From Hybos culiciformis (Eukaryota; Arthropoda; Insecta; Diptera; Hybotidae), in NCBI GenBank assembly GCA_964007475.1, contig OZ023273.1:13281922-13345921 (forward strand): a stretch of 64,000 nucleotides of DNA, read 5' to 3'. The translations under genes and the position numbers were made by a program. Within the stretch, counting starts at the first letter, position 1. Every line of letters starts with the position of its first letter. Positions 37,720-59,693 of this stretch are shown in pieces. The notes beneath the pieces are model-generated. The model was not told the DNA's origin and searched no databases. It worked only from the letters and a program-made list of their open reading frames with translations.

Positions 37720-38130
37720 TCTTGATGGTTGTACGTTGTAATTCTTAAGTTTTAAAATCTTTTTTACAAAATCTATAATTTCAAAAATCTTAAATAAAAA
37801 ATCCTTGAATACAAAAATCTTAGCATTTAGTGTGATTGGCATCGCCTCTAGCCCCCTCCAAGTTTCAGTCCATTCTGAGTGGATCAAGGAAACGGCAGTA
37901 TCGCCCAATTTTCGTCTATCTGTTACATTGTATCGGATTAGGTATCTTGAATATTTTTTTTTCGATTTTATAATCTCTAAAAGTAATAATTTTGCTGCAT
38001 AAAGATTTTGAAATTAAGGATTTTGTAATAAAAGATTTTGTAAATAAGGAAAAAAAATAAGTATTTTGGTTCCTAAAGATTTTGATAATAAAGTTTTGTC
38101 GTCATACAATCGGGACGGGATCAATTCATT
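37720..38130. mobile_element. Fold-back-like element with inverted arrays of short repeats
   Basis: The left side carries at least four tandem units of form AAAATCTT(A/T)nn (about 37753-37830). The right side carries the complement, units like AAGATTTTGTAATA (about 38000-38098). Between them is a richer unique core (37830-37940). Inverted arrays flanking a core resemble Foldback-type elements, though no coding sequence or clear target duplication is present. The outer limits are approximate. Confidence 0.5.
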
Positions 38131-38427
38131 CTTTGTTCACTTTAAAACAAATTCTTATATATTTTAGCTAAATTATATTTGGTTATAACAGCCGGATAAT
38201 CTTAAGAAAATAAAGCTCATAATTAGGTAGATATTATTTTTATCAAATCAATGATTTGTTATTTATATTTTTAAATCTTCGGAAACATCAAAAATATTTG
38301 TAGATAGAAATTATACAGAAAAATGTTGAATAATACTAGTTCTAATACAAAAGAAATCAAAAATCGGAATACTGTCAAATGATGATTAAATACTACTATA
38401 TCACTAACCTCAAGTGAGATTCAACCA

Positions 38428-38460
38428 TAGGATATAGAACTCCTATTGTTCTATATCCTA
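38428..38460. repeat. Short hairpin, 13-bp arms
   Basis: TAGGATATAGAAC (38428-38440) pairs exactly with GTTCTATATCCTA (38448-38460) around a 7-base loop. Too short for a confident microRNA call and not T-rich enough afterwards to call a terminator. It lies in the promoter-side spacer. Confidence 0.6.
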
Positions 38461-39188
38461 CACCTATTGATTCAATAAATCCGCAAATAGAATACAACAT
38501 TTTTTCCTTTTTAAAATATTTTTATCTTAAAATCAACGTTTAATATTTAGGGAGCTTAAAAATTTTAGCAATTTTCAAAATAATACCAGTTTGAACTAAT
38601 CCTTTATGATATTTTATAATTCATAATTTTGTCATATATTTAATTGTCAATTTATTAAATTAACAAATAATGTCACAAAAAAACAAAACAAAATTCTTGT
38701 GAAAAGTATGAAAGTTATTACGACTAGTGATTTGCTAATTTCAAATTAAAAAGAACAAACATGTTTTGCTCAACTTAAATTTTTCATACGGCGCCCAGTT
38801 TTAGTACAACGAACAAATAAGAAAAAAAATAATTTTTTATTTAGTACTGACAGAATTGTGAGTTTTTGAATTGAAAGAAGAAAATTGTACAAAAAAAATC
38901 TCAAATTTCACATAAAAAAAAAAAAACTGAAAAAAAAAAATTAAAATAAAAATTTTAGAATTTCTTTTTTTTTTATGGTTTTTCTGTTTTCAATAAAAAT
39001 TTTTTAAAATTAAAAATAAAACGAAAGTTAAATTAAGTAAAAGCAGAAGGAAAAAAACTTAATTTAGGTTTTTTTTTTAACCTTTTTTTTTTTAATCATA
39101 GAAAAATTCAATATAAAAAGATTTTTCTTTATAGAAGGAAAAAAAATTTTATAAAAAAAAATTTTTTTAATCAAAAAACAATCATAAA

Positions 39189-49191
<10,003 letters not shown>

Positions 49192-50255
49192 TGCGTTCCA
49201 CCAGTTGTACAATCGATCCGTCATAATTATAATAATAGAAAAATGTAATAATAAAAAAAGGAAGAAACAGATTTGATGACATCTTAAAATTTTAAAATTC
49301 AAATGCAAAAGAAAATTTATTTCAATATAAATCTAAATAAATTACTGACAAAAAAAAACAAATTGAAAATAGTAATTTTTTGTCGTTTATTATTACAATT
49401 TTTGAATTACATTAATTATGATTGCAACTATATAATTAAAATAAAAAAAAAAACAAAATTTAAAAAACATATTAAAATTTAAATTAAAAAAATTATTCAT
49501 AAACCAAGAAAGAACGTTAATTTGAAGCAGAATACTTTGTGAAAATAAATAAAATTTAAACAATAAAAAAAATTTAATATTTAAATAAAAATTATTTAGC
49601 CACACATCGTAATTATATTTATGAAAACAAAAAAAAAAGAATGGGATTACAATTTTTAAGAAAATATTAAAAATTTTCTTTTATCTTTTTAATGTCTTAT
49701 CCTAATTTTATTTATTTTTTTATTCAATCTTACAATAAAAACAATAATGTCAGGAAAATACGCCTTTTACACATTAATTTTATTTCGTTCTAAAAGTTAA
49801 AAATCTTTATAAATTATTATAACAATGCACTAAGCTTAAAAATTTTTTGTGTAAATTAATAATATTAATGTGAAGCAACGCTTTTACATAATTTTTTTTT
49901 GTGAGTATTTATTGTTTACTTGTTTTCCAATCGTATTGAATTAAATTAAACAGTCAAAAATTGAACTTGGTATTACACTGCCGATAATTTTCTTATTTAA
50001 AAAAACTAAAAATAAAACCAGTCTTAGTATCAGTATGATGCGTTTAAGTTTTCACGTTAAATTTGTGTGTTGAAAAAGACCAAATAATATTTAATGCGTT
50101 TATAAATAAATGTATTTTGGTGGAAATATTTTCATATTCATATCGGTACGTTCAATTTCATCGGTCGTTTTTAAATTTTATTATAGTAATTAATATGTGC
50201 ACAACAATCTGAAAAATTATAATAAAATACATAATTTCAGTTAAACTTAATAATT

Positions 50256-50322
50256 TATTGAGCCACAAAAAAATTTCAAAGAGCCGCATGCGGCTCATGA
50301 GCCGCAGTTTGGGCTTGTCTGT
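50256..50322 (+). mobile_element. hAT-like transposon end remnant
   Basis: GAGCCACAAAAAAATTTCAA is followed by GAGCCGCATGCGGCTCATGAGCCGCAGTTTGGGC. The run of GAGCCGC/GCGGCTC words with GCCGCAGTTTG resembles the subterminal end of many animal hAT transposons (the 'gagccgc-aggttgcc' type). Only this stub is seen; no opposite end or transposase was found nearby. The identification rests on recalled family pattern. Confidence 0.5.
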
Positions 50323-51847
50323 TATATTAATTGTCAATAGAAATTAATTAACAATACAAAATATATAATGTCTTACTCAAAAACAACAATTACTTTAAAA
50401 ATCTGAACATAAAATGTTAAGCTTGGTTTTCTTATTAAATTGTTTCAATTATTTAAATTAGAAATGTTTTTTAAATAAATATCATCTGAAAATTCTTTTA
50501 TTTATAAAAAATTTATTGATTTTTGGTATAATGCATATTTTTATCATAATTAACTTTAATGATTAATAAATTCAGTACGGTATAATATATTTTGAGTTTA
50601 TGTAAAGTTTAGCTTAATAATCTTCATTTAGAGATCATTTTATTTAGGTTAGAAATTCATTTAAACAAAATCGACCGGAAATTTATAAAATTTATTGTGA
50701 TTTATTCAAACTGATTTTAAGAAAATAGTTTATTCATGAACAAAAATCGGTATCCGAATAAATTGATCGAACTAATGATAGTTCAATTAATAATTTTAAT
50801 CCCTTGGAAATATTGAAATCTTTTGTTAAAGAGTGAATGGAACTTATTTTTTATTTTTAAATGTAAAGTTGCAAAATAAAAAGAATAAAATAAAAAGTTT
50901 GTAAGTAGTAAGTATTGAACAATTAGTTTTTTCTCAAGTCATAAACATTATTTTGTTTTTTTGATTTACGACAATTTTTTAAACTCATTTAGCTTGAATT
51001 TTGTAAGATGAAATAATCGAAATGAAACAGTATAATCCTCATAAAGAAATAAAAAATCCTATTACCAATTTAGTCGACAATTTCCCCATTTTGTGTTAAA
51101 CTTTTTCATTAAAAAAAGTTTTGAAAACTTGGAAATTAGCTTTCATTTTATTAATTAATAACAAATTTTCACAAAATTGATAGAAAAATTAATTTTTTTA
51201 AATTTCTGAACCTTACTCCTAATGAAACCTTAACATCATGCATTTTATTTAAAAGAAATAAAATAAAAAACTATTTATACATGTCATTTCGATTTGAATT
51301 AGGATTTTTATTGTATCTTTTTTTATATAAAATATTAAAGATTTATGTATTTAAGAATGAAGATTTTTTGGGTGATTTTATCAAATTTCGTTTAACGAAA
51401 AAAGTGTAAAAAATTCTAGGTAAAATTGCGATAAAAGTTTTATATATTCAAAATAATATCATTAACGTTTTTATTTTTAGTTTCATTAGTATCTTTTTTT
51501 TTATTTTTTATTTTATATCATGAAATATTTAATACAATTTCCTTAAATACTTTTAGTAAATATTATATTACAAAAATAGATTTTTTTTTTAATTTTTTTT
51601 TTTTTTTTTTAATTTTAATTTTTAAGAAAAAATATATTACGTTTACTTTATTAAAAATGAATTATTACCGGAGTAATAAAATAAAAACAAAAAATACTGA
51701 AAATATTATCGTTTTTTTTTTTTTTTCAATGTGATTTATATTAATTTGCATCGCGATAATGGAATAAAAATGCATAACATTATGAAGGTGGTGTTCCATT
51801 ATAGTAAAAAAAAGTTCTCGGGGGGGAATTTTTATGAACTACGATCG

Positions 51848-51962
51848 AACGTAAGAATCTAACGAAAATCATATTCTCCTATCCATTCGAATTGAATTAG
51901 AAATGTACATTCATTGAGTTGCATCAAAAAAGAATTTGAGATTAGGATTTTCGTTAGATACT
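51848..51962. repeat. Imperfect inverted repeat / dispersed repeat copy
   Basis: GAATCTAACGAAAATCATATTCTC (51855-51878) pairs with the complement of 51938-51961, about 20 of 24 bases. The left part also resembles 43985-44035. It may be a decayed MITE. Confidence 0.45.
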
Positions 51963-54534
51963 TTTTTCATAAAAATATTCAAGTTTCCCAATATTTTTTA
52001 ATTAGTACTGAAAACAATTTTTAAAAAAATAACTTGTATTAGGTACCTACATACAATTTGATAATAAAAAATATTTTTCTCAACATTAGTTTAACTGCAA
52101 GTTTTAAATCGTCCTTATTTTTGTCCTTGGTAGTTGGGTACAGATAATATTTCTTATCTAATCAGGACAGCAATAAGAAAAAGTTTTAATAAGATGAAAA
52201 CAATAATTTCATAAACATAAAACATATTCGAATTAACACAATAATAGAACTGTGTATATATTGATTACAATAGGTTTGACACAGTTACCAATGCTATAAA
52301 GATAAAACTGAAACACTAAAAAAAATGAAATTCTTACTTAAAGATAAAGTTTATAAATTTCTCAGCAATCCTGGTGTAACCTAATCGTAATTTATAACTA
52401 GATATAATAACAAAGATAAAGCTGAAGTTAAACGCTAATAAGAATTTTGTTTATTATTAATTAAGTAAATATGAATTGTACACCCAATGAAATGAATGTA
52501 TTTCACATTTATTTTAATATGCTCTTATTTATTTTCGTAAACATTAAAACTACTACTAACCGAATTAATCCTAATCAAAAATTCAATGTGACTGAAAATC
52601 TCTAACCTGAATGAAAAGGATTTTCGGACAAAAATTATTTCACAGTTTGCAGTTCTATCATGAAACTTTGTAAAAAAAATTTTTTTTAAGAATGTTATAA
52701 GAACATTTATGTAACTTTGCCCAATGAATGACACAACAATAAAATTAAAAATTAATTCAAATAGTATGGTAAGTATAAAAAAAAGGTGAGAGAAAGGGAA
52801 GACATGACCAGCATTAAGTTTATAAATCGTATGGATTACCTCTTTTACAAGAAAAAAAAAAGATTTTGAATTGAACTTTTTTTTAGTCAGAATATGAAAG
52901 CTTATTAAGACTTCTTATGCGCGACATCGCGTCTACAAAATACCGAATTTATAATTTTATAATCAAAAGCTTTTTCGCATTCAAAAAAATTTTTTTTGTT
53001 AACATTCTATAATAGTGCCTTTATAATTTTAATGTTGTAATAAAGTTTATTTCTTGTTATTCAAGTTAAGCTTATGAAGTTTAAAAGCAAGATATATGTG
53101 TTACACTTCAAGAACAAAAAACTGAAAAGCTTCAAAACATAAAACGAAATTAATAATTTTATCGCTTTCATTTTTATAAATGAAAAATAAAACAACTCTC
53201 AAATTAATCATAATTTTTTTTATATGTACATTGAGCATATAATTTTGTTGTTAGATGAATAGCAAAAAAAAATTTAGAAATTGGTTAAGAAAATTTTAAT
53301 TATTCCAAAAATGAAACTTGAAATAATTCAGTTTATTTAACAAAAAATTCTGAAGATTAAATTTTTTTTAATTTTTTTAAGCCGCAAAACGTTTTCTAAA
53401 TTTATACATCCTATTCTCATAATAATTTTAACTTTATAAGGTTGGTAGGTATATATGTTATTGAGTTAGTTATTGAGTAGTATTACAAAAATTTTGGTTA
53501 TTTATAAACAATTGCATTTGGAGGCAACTTATATATAAAAACTATTAAATTTCGAAATTAGGTTTGAAAGCTTCGCTAAAGAAGAGGCGAATTTTTTTTG
53601 AAGAATCTTACTTCATTCAAATACAGATTTCTTTTTTTTTTTTCTGTGGAATATCGGCCACATAAGAAGTATTAAAAACTTTAAATAATATAATTATCAT
53701 AAGATATTTTTAAATATCACAAACTACGACAAAATTTTTTTTAAAGTACCTACATGCGTATGTAGGTAATTAAATTGACATGATATTCGATTATATTCTT
53801 TATCCCAGATCAATGTGACCGGAAACATTAGGTAAAATTTTAACAATATTCCACTTATATCTCGATCGAAAATTTACACTTCATATGTTTATATTTTTAA
53901 CTTAAATGACATACAAATAGTATAAAATTAAAGATTTGGTTAAATTTTAGTATAGCTGTACAGGAATTTACAACAGTAATGTTTAAAATTTATTTTTTTA
54001 ACGAGATACTGTTGGTATAGATACTGCACTATAATAATAATAATTCACAAACTAAACATACCCTTTGTATCACAATAATGTATAATACACATTATAACTG
54101 ACTTGTTTATTTATTTCGAAATGCATTTATAGACATTAGAAAATTTATTTGGTTTTTATGTCGTCGTTGTTATTATAGTTGCGCGACAATTTTATGTTTT
54201 TAAAAACAATTTTTTTTTTGATGCATTTAATATATAAGGTAAATAGTGTTGTTTTACGGGAGAGAAGAAAAAATTCAATTTAATCAAAAATGTAATGCGG
54301 TGTGTTACAAAAAAAGAAAACTTTTTAAAAATAAAGTTTTTTTTTTATAATTTTTTTTTTAAAAACAATTCAGTTTCTCATAGTCCGTCTTATAATTCAG
54401 TTGTATTCGGATTCGGTGAATTAAAAAAAAAAATAAATAAAAATAAAATTTACAACGAACATATTTATCTAAACTTTTATTTGAGACATAACAAAAAATA
54501 ACAAAAAAATTATATCAACAACAGTTCGTCATCG

Positions 54535-54690
54535 CACAGTCGTTAGAAGAATTTCGAAAGTGTGCAATCAATTTAAAAATTTATTTATTCAAAAAATAAA
54601 AAATAAAATAAAATTCAATTAGAGAAAATAAAATTTTAAAAGAGTTAAAATATATAAGAAAAATAATTTTTGTGTGTGTTTCATTTAAAG
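54535..54690 (+). promoter_or_regulatory. Possible promoter and non-coding first exon of the PAQR3-like gene
   Basis: CACAGTCGTTAG at 54535-54546 resembles an arthropod initiator. About 145 bases downstream, TTTAAAG|GTACGC (54690/54691) could be a splice donor. The coding exon of the PAQR3-like gene is preceded by a strong acceptor at 59585, so an upstream non-coding exon must exist on this strand; this is only a candidate. Confidence 0.25.
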
Positions 54691-54960
54691 GTACGCAACT
54701 TTTTTTTGATAAATTTACAAAAAAGATCGTAAAATAAAATTCATTGATAATAAACTTTCATTAAATCATCTTAAAACTATTCAGCATAAGAGGTTCAAAG
54801 AGAAAACAACACTTTCCTATAATCAATAATCCCTGTCGCCATGCATATACTTAATTCAATTCAAACATATAATTACCAAATCATTTCATATTTCATATTG
54901 AATAATTTTATTATTAAATTCAAATTATAATAAAAATTTAAATAAATTTCAAAAAAAAAA

Positions 54961-54983
54961 TAATAATAATAATAATAATAATA
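54961..54983 (+). repeat. (TAA)n microsatellite
   Basis: About eight TAA units in intergenic DNA. A similar AAT tract lies at 60138-60163 in the PAQR3-like intron. Confidence 0.9.
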
Positions 54984-56261
54984 TACCTATGAATAAATAA
55001 TTAATTCATCAAAAGTTTTGAATTTAATTTAAAATGTCAAAGATCTGTAGAAAGCAGATTATATTAATTAAATAAAATAATAAATAATTAATTGATAGCT
55101 AGATATAAATTAGAATATTGAAATTACTTAAATGTTTTAATTAAAAATCTTTACGTATATGATAAGGAAAAAAAAAAACAAAAAAACTTGGCAATACATT
55201 TGACATTATTTTATATATATTTAAATTGTTATGTAACTTTCAACCAAATATATTAAAAGACTTAATTTTCCAGTTTGACAAAATTAGCAATTTTTTTCTT
55301 CGGACAGTAAAATTTAATAAATAATAATTATTTTGGGCGTACTTAATCCATCTCTTTATTTTTTGTACTTCTTTTTATTTTACTGTATGTATATATTAAA
55401 TATACCCTAGTTTGTACACTTAATGTACAATTATGTTGTACTTCAACTTCTATATATATGTACACATAAAATAAATTATTTTCATTTTCTTGCTTGAAAA
55501 ATTTTCAAATTTTCGAAATAATAATAATAATATTGTTTTCTTGGGTCAATTCAGTATTTTGGTCAAGTCAGTGAATTGGTAAATATAAATTTAGAAATCG
55601 ATATTTACCTTGAAATTTATAATTTAGCCCTCTAACATATTTAATATAACAATGTAGACATTAGTTTAATAAATATTTTGACAAAAACTACAAAAACAAA
55701 CAAAATTTTATTTTATTTTTGTTTTTCCATTTTTTTTTTTTGTATAATGTTAATATTAAAATTAAATTGTAACATAAAAAAATTTTTAAAATCAAAATAG
55801 GAAAAAAAAACGAAAAAATTATAGAGTGTACACTTTGTTCATTATATGTTTATGTATATAGTAAATTTTTATTCTTTTTAAATATAAATATAATAAATAA
55901 AATTAAAGCGGCAAAAATTGAATTATATTGATGTAAATAGAATTAAATGAATTATATCCGTTTAGCAAAATAATAACAATAATATAATAGAAAAGTGTAA
56001 AATTAAAAAGTAAGGAAAAAAATTTTTTTTGTAAATATTTTTTCATAAAATAATAATACCTAATTGATTCTGGAAGAATATAAAATATTAAACTCTATAT
56101 AATACTGAGAAAATTAGGGGAAATTGAAGTTTTATGAATGCTTTTGATGAATGAAAATATGGAGTTAATTTGAATTATTTATGTTTTTATGGATATAAAC
56201 TACATGGAATGATTTCATAACACATTTAGTATTTTCATCATTTGGGAATTTTAATTTTATG

Positions 56262-56411
56262 AATTTGGTTGCAGTTCTATAGAGAACGGCTAGACAAAAC
56301 CAATATGATCTTTAGTTTTTAAAAATTCACTTCTAGAGCCGAAAAACATCATGGCAAGAGATTATTCCCTAGGTTTTGTCTGGCCGTCCTCTACAGAACT
56401 ACAGCCAAATT
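56262..56411. mobile_element. MITE, 150 bp, 40-bp imperfect inverted ends
   Basis: AATTTGGTTGCAGTTCTATA with its continuation to GACAAAACC (56262-56301) matches the complement of 56372-56411 at about 35 of 40 bases, differing mostly by transitions. No coding capacity and no clear target duplication. The interior of about 70 bases is unique. The ends do not match the other inverted-repeat elements in the window. Confidence 0.75.
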
Positions 56412-59400
56412 TTCAATAATTTAAAGATCTAAGTGACAAAAAAAGTGAATCAAGTATAAATTCGTTCTATTCGTTCTATGATGATTTTCTGGAATAAAGT
56501 TTATTTCTTACTTAGGAATATATACATTATATTAAAAAAATATAGAAATACCTTGTTTGTGTGAAGAAAATCTTATACATAAGGTTTATTTAAATAACAT
56601 AATTTATTTAAATAACATTATTTTAAGATTACAATCATTTATCAAAAAATTAAATTTAATTAGAATCATAAATAGCTATATGTTTCTTTGTATTTTTCCT
56701 TTAATTTCTTTTTAAGAAATAAAAATTTCTAATTACTTGAATGTGTGAAATATTATATTTTGTGATTTAAAACGTATCATTTTTATTCATTTAACAAGCT
56801 TTTAAATTCAATATGATTTCAAAATGTATTTGCTAAACATTTAATAAATTGAACTTATATTTTTAAGATCATAAAAAAAAAGACATTGTGTTTGCATATT
56901 ATATATACATTATACATAATATGATATATCTTACTTAAATTTAAATCATTTTGCGCGAATTTCTCACTTAAAATTTTGCACAGGGACCAGACATAATAAA
57001 AAAAAATTACCTAATTTAATAAAATTTATTAAATTAATTTATAAACATATTATTGGGTTATTGCTTCATTAGATTTATTTGAATAATTTTTGAATGAAAC
57101 TATCTATCATCTACTTATGTAGTGTAGTTGATATACTAATGTATGTATAAAAGATTTTATCAATAAACTTTTAAAAAAACTTAATGTTTTTAGATAAAGA
57201 GATGGTTTTTTAATTATGAAGATTCAACTTCAATTATACCTATATAATAAAGACAATATTTCAAATTCAAGAGAATGTGATAACTAAAATTTTCATTATA
57301 CAAAAAGAAATAAATTGTGCCTTTTTATTTTTAACAATTATTCAGAATATTAATATATGTATAAATGTACATAAATTTGAATATATATATTTCTAAGATG
57401 AACCTAGTAATTAAAATAATCACTCGTTCATATTTTTCGAAAATTTTTACAGCGTACTAACTTCGTACTTAGTATACGGATGGATTAATGTATAATTTAC
57501 ATTTAGAAGTTATATATTTAAAGGTTACGATAATATTTTTCTTTTGGTATTAGAACAGATCTGAGTAGCTCTCAGCCTATAATAACGTAAATGACGGAAC
57601 TAATTTATTACTGATTTGGTTCATCACACATAAAAATTTTCTTTAATTATTATTATACAAAATTTTGCAAGATTTTAAAAACTTATCTCATTTTTAAATT
57701 ATATTTATAAAGATATATTTGAGATTTTTAGTATTTTATACTTCAATTCATTAAGTATAATTATTATTATTATAATATTGAAACTTTTTTTTTAGCAACA
57801 TATTATTATCTACGGCTACGTGACTGACAATTTTTAATTCAGAGTTAAAACAGCTTTACTCTACATATTCAGTAAAAAAATGTATGTAAATTTTTTAATT
57901 CATCATCCTATGAACAAACGAGTAAACTTATGTAAATACTGTCGATTTATAAAAATCATTAAAATCAAATGTTAAGCAAACAAAATAAGTCCATAATTAA
58001 AAAATTGCTTCATTTTAAAAATTTATTAACAGGTGTCAAAATCTGTTGAGTTCTTTGACATACAATATTTAATTTTTAATAAAATAAAAAACCTTATAAT
58101 TATGGACAAATAAAAAAAAAATTTGTAATTTATGATATTCCACTTGATAGGGAATTTAATGCAAAATTTAATTAATCAAATTTATTTCAAATTAATTTAA
58201 TTTTTAAACTTTATTTTTCATGCTATATTTACAATTATATATTATGCCTATACAAATATCACACAAAACTACAATATAAATATAAATTGTCAGTATTGTT
58301 AGTACTTGAAAATGACGCAAATAAGTTTAGAATTTGCAAAATAAAAATAAAATAATTTAAAAAAAAAACTTTTCCATAAAGGTAAATGCTTAGTGATACT
58401 TTATTAAAAATTTCTATTTACATAAACATACTAAATATTTTTTTTTTATAATGTGAAAGAATTTCGGTTTTTTTTTTCAGTGTCATCAATAAGAGAATAA
58501 ATATTATTAAATATGTAGTTGTTTAACAATTATAAAAATGAATTAAATTCGAGATGTAAAATAAAAATATAAACAAAATATTTTATATTTATATTATATA
58601 ATAATAAATTAAAGTAAAATTCAATGATTTTTTTGTTACTATGGACAAAGACCACAGCTAAACTCGATTTAAAAAGTTAAATTATATGAAATTGTATATG
58701 AGAAGTCAGATAATCTGAAAACTGTTCAAAACGTGCCAGAAAAAAAGGAAACTTTAACATTTGCGTATGCATTTAAATTTTTTTGTTTTTCCTCTGAAAC
58801 AGATATTTGTTTTTATCTACTTGTATGTTATTTCTGTAAAAGATTGAGATTGCTATTCTGGTGTGGGGTGGGATTTGAAAAAATTTAAAAATTAAGAATG
58901 ATGATTAATAATTATGGAATATTTATTTGAGTTTAAAAAATAAAAATACATAAGTTTATAAACAAAATAATATAAATTTATATCAGATAAAATTAATGTT
59001 TCCATTTTTTTGTAACAAAAAAAATCAAACATAATCTCACAACAATAAAATGATTTAGAAAATTATATAAATTATAGAAATAATTTTCCTCTTTAACATC
59101 AGAGTCGAATAATAACTCAAAGTGTATAATTTTCAATTGAATTATTATCTACCTACATAAAATATTATTATTATTTTTTTAAATATATTTTCATATCAAA
59201 TTGAATAGTCATCTATTTCTATGTGAAATTTTGTCATTATTATAATCAAATTATCACGATTTCCAAGAGTTAAAAGAAGTAAATATTTATTACCACTTAA
59301 TTTTTTGTTTTTCTTCACATTTGCTACAAACAAAATAAGTTCTAATTACTTAATAAGTGCTAATTAATTTGAAAATTAGAGGTTTAAATATTTTTGGAGT

Positions 59401-59585
59401 ATTCTTAAATTATTTTTATATATATAGTAGAACATGAAGTAAACTTATGCTGTAATTATGTACATATATTTTAAATTTCTCTACTGTTGGTAGACTTTGT
59501 TATTTTAAATTATCATACCTGTTGAAAGACTTTTCCAAATTTATTAATTTCATTTTTTTTCCTGTTTTTTTTTTCTTTGTTTCAG

Positions 59586-59693
59586 ATCTAAAAATGCATT
59601 ATTATTAGTTTTATTTTAAATTTTTGATTTTGTGCGAAAAATATTCGAACAAAACTTTTGACGTTTAAAACATTGCACCAAGTAACTGAAGTA
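59586..59693 (+). other. 5' untranslated part of the first PAQR3-like coding exon
   Basis: A long polypyrimidine tract and TTTGTTTCAG end at 59585, marking a good splice acceptor with no in-frame ATG before 59694. A tiny upstream frame, ATG CAT TAT TAT TAG, starts at 59594 and could dampen translation. Confidence 0.5.

Larger units (their letters stand above)
35971..39188. other. Spacer between divergent ALMS1-like and UBE2D genes
   Basis: This must contain the 5' untranslated regions and promoters of both genes, but no TATA box or initiator could be fixed in the A/T background. It holds a small inverted-repeat element (36712-36860), a fold-back-like array (about 37720-38130) and a short hairpin (38428-38460). 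No coding exon is supported. Confidence 0.6.
49192..59585. other. Intergenic DNA between UBE2D and the PAQR3-like gene
   Basis: Holds the UBE2D 3' untranslated region, a hAT-like remnant (50256-50322), an inverted repeat near 51855-51960, a TAA microsatellite (54961-54983), a 150-bp inverted-repeat element (56262-56411) and a possible promoter with a non-coding exon (54535-54690). No protein-coding exon is supported. Confidence 0.6.

Noticed and set aside
37693..37908. Minus-strand frame MGDTAVSLIHSEWTETWRG...
   Set aside because: It lies in the core of a fold-back-like repeat and loses any coding character after about 30 residues; it could be a fragment of a lost element gene, but there is not enough to say.
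38428..38460. MicroRNA precursor
   Set aside because: The 13-bp stem is shorter than a normal precursor and the flanks do not extend the pairing convincingly.
54961..54983. CRISPR or satellite array
   Set aside because: Only a simple trinucleotide repeat; no spacer-repeat architecture anywhere in the window.
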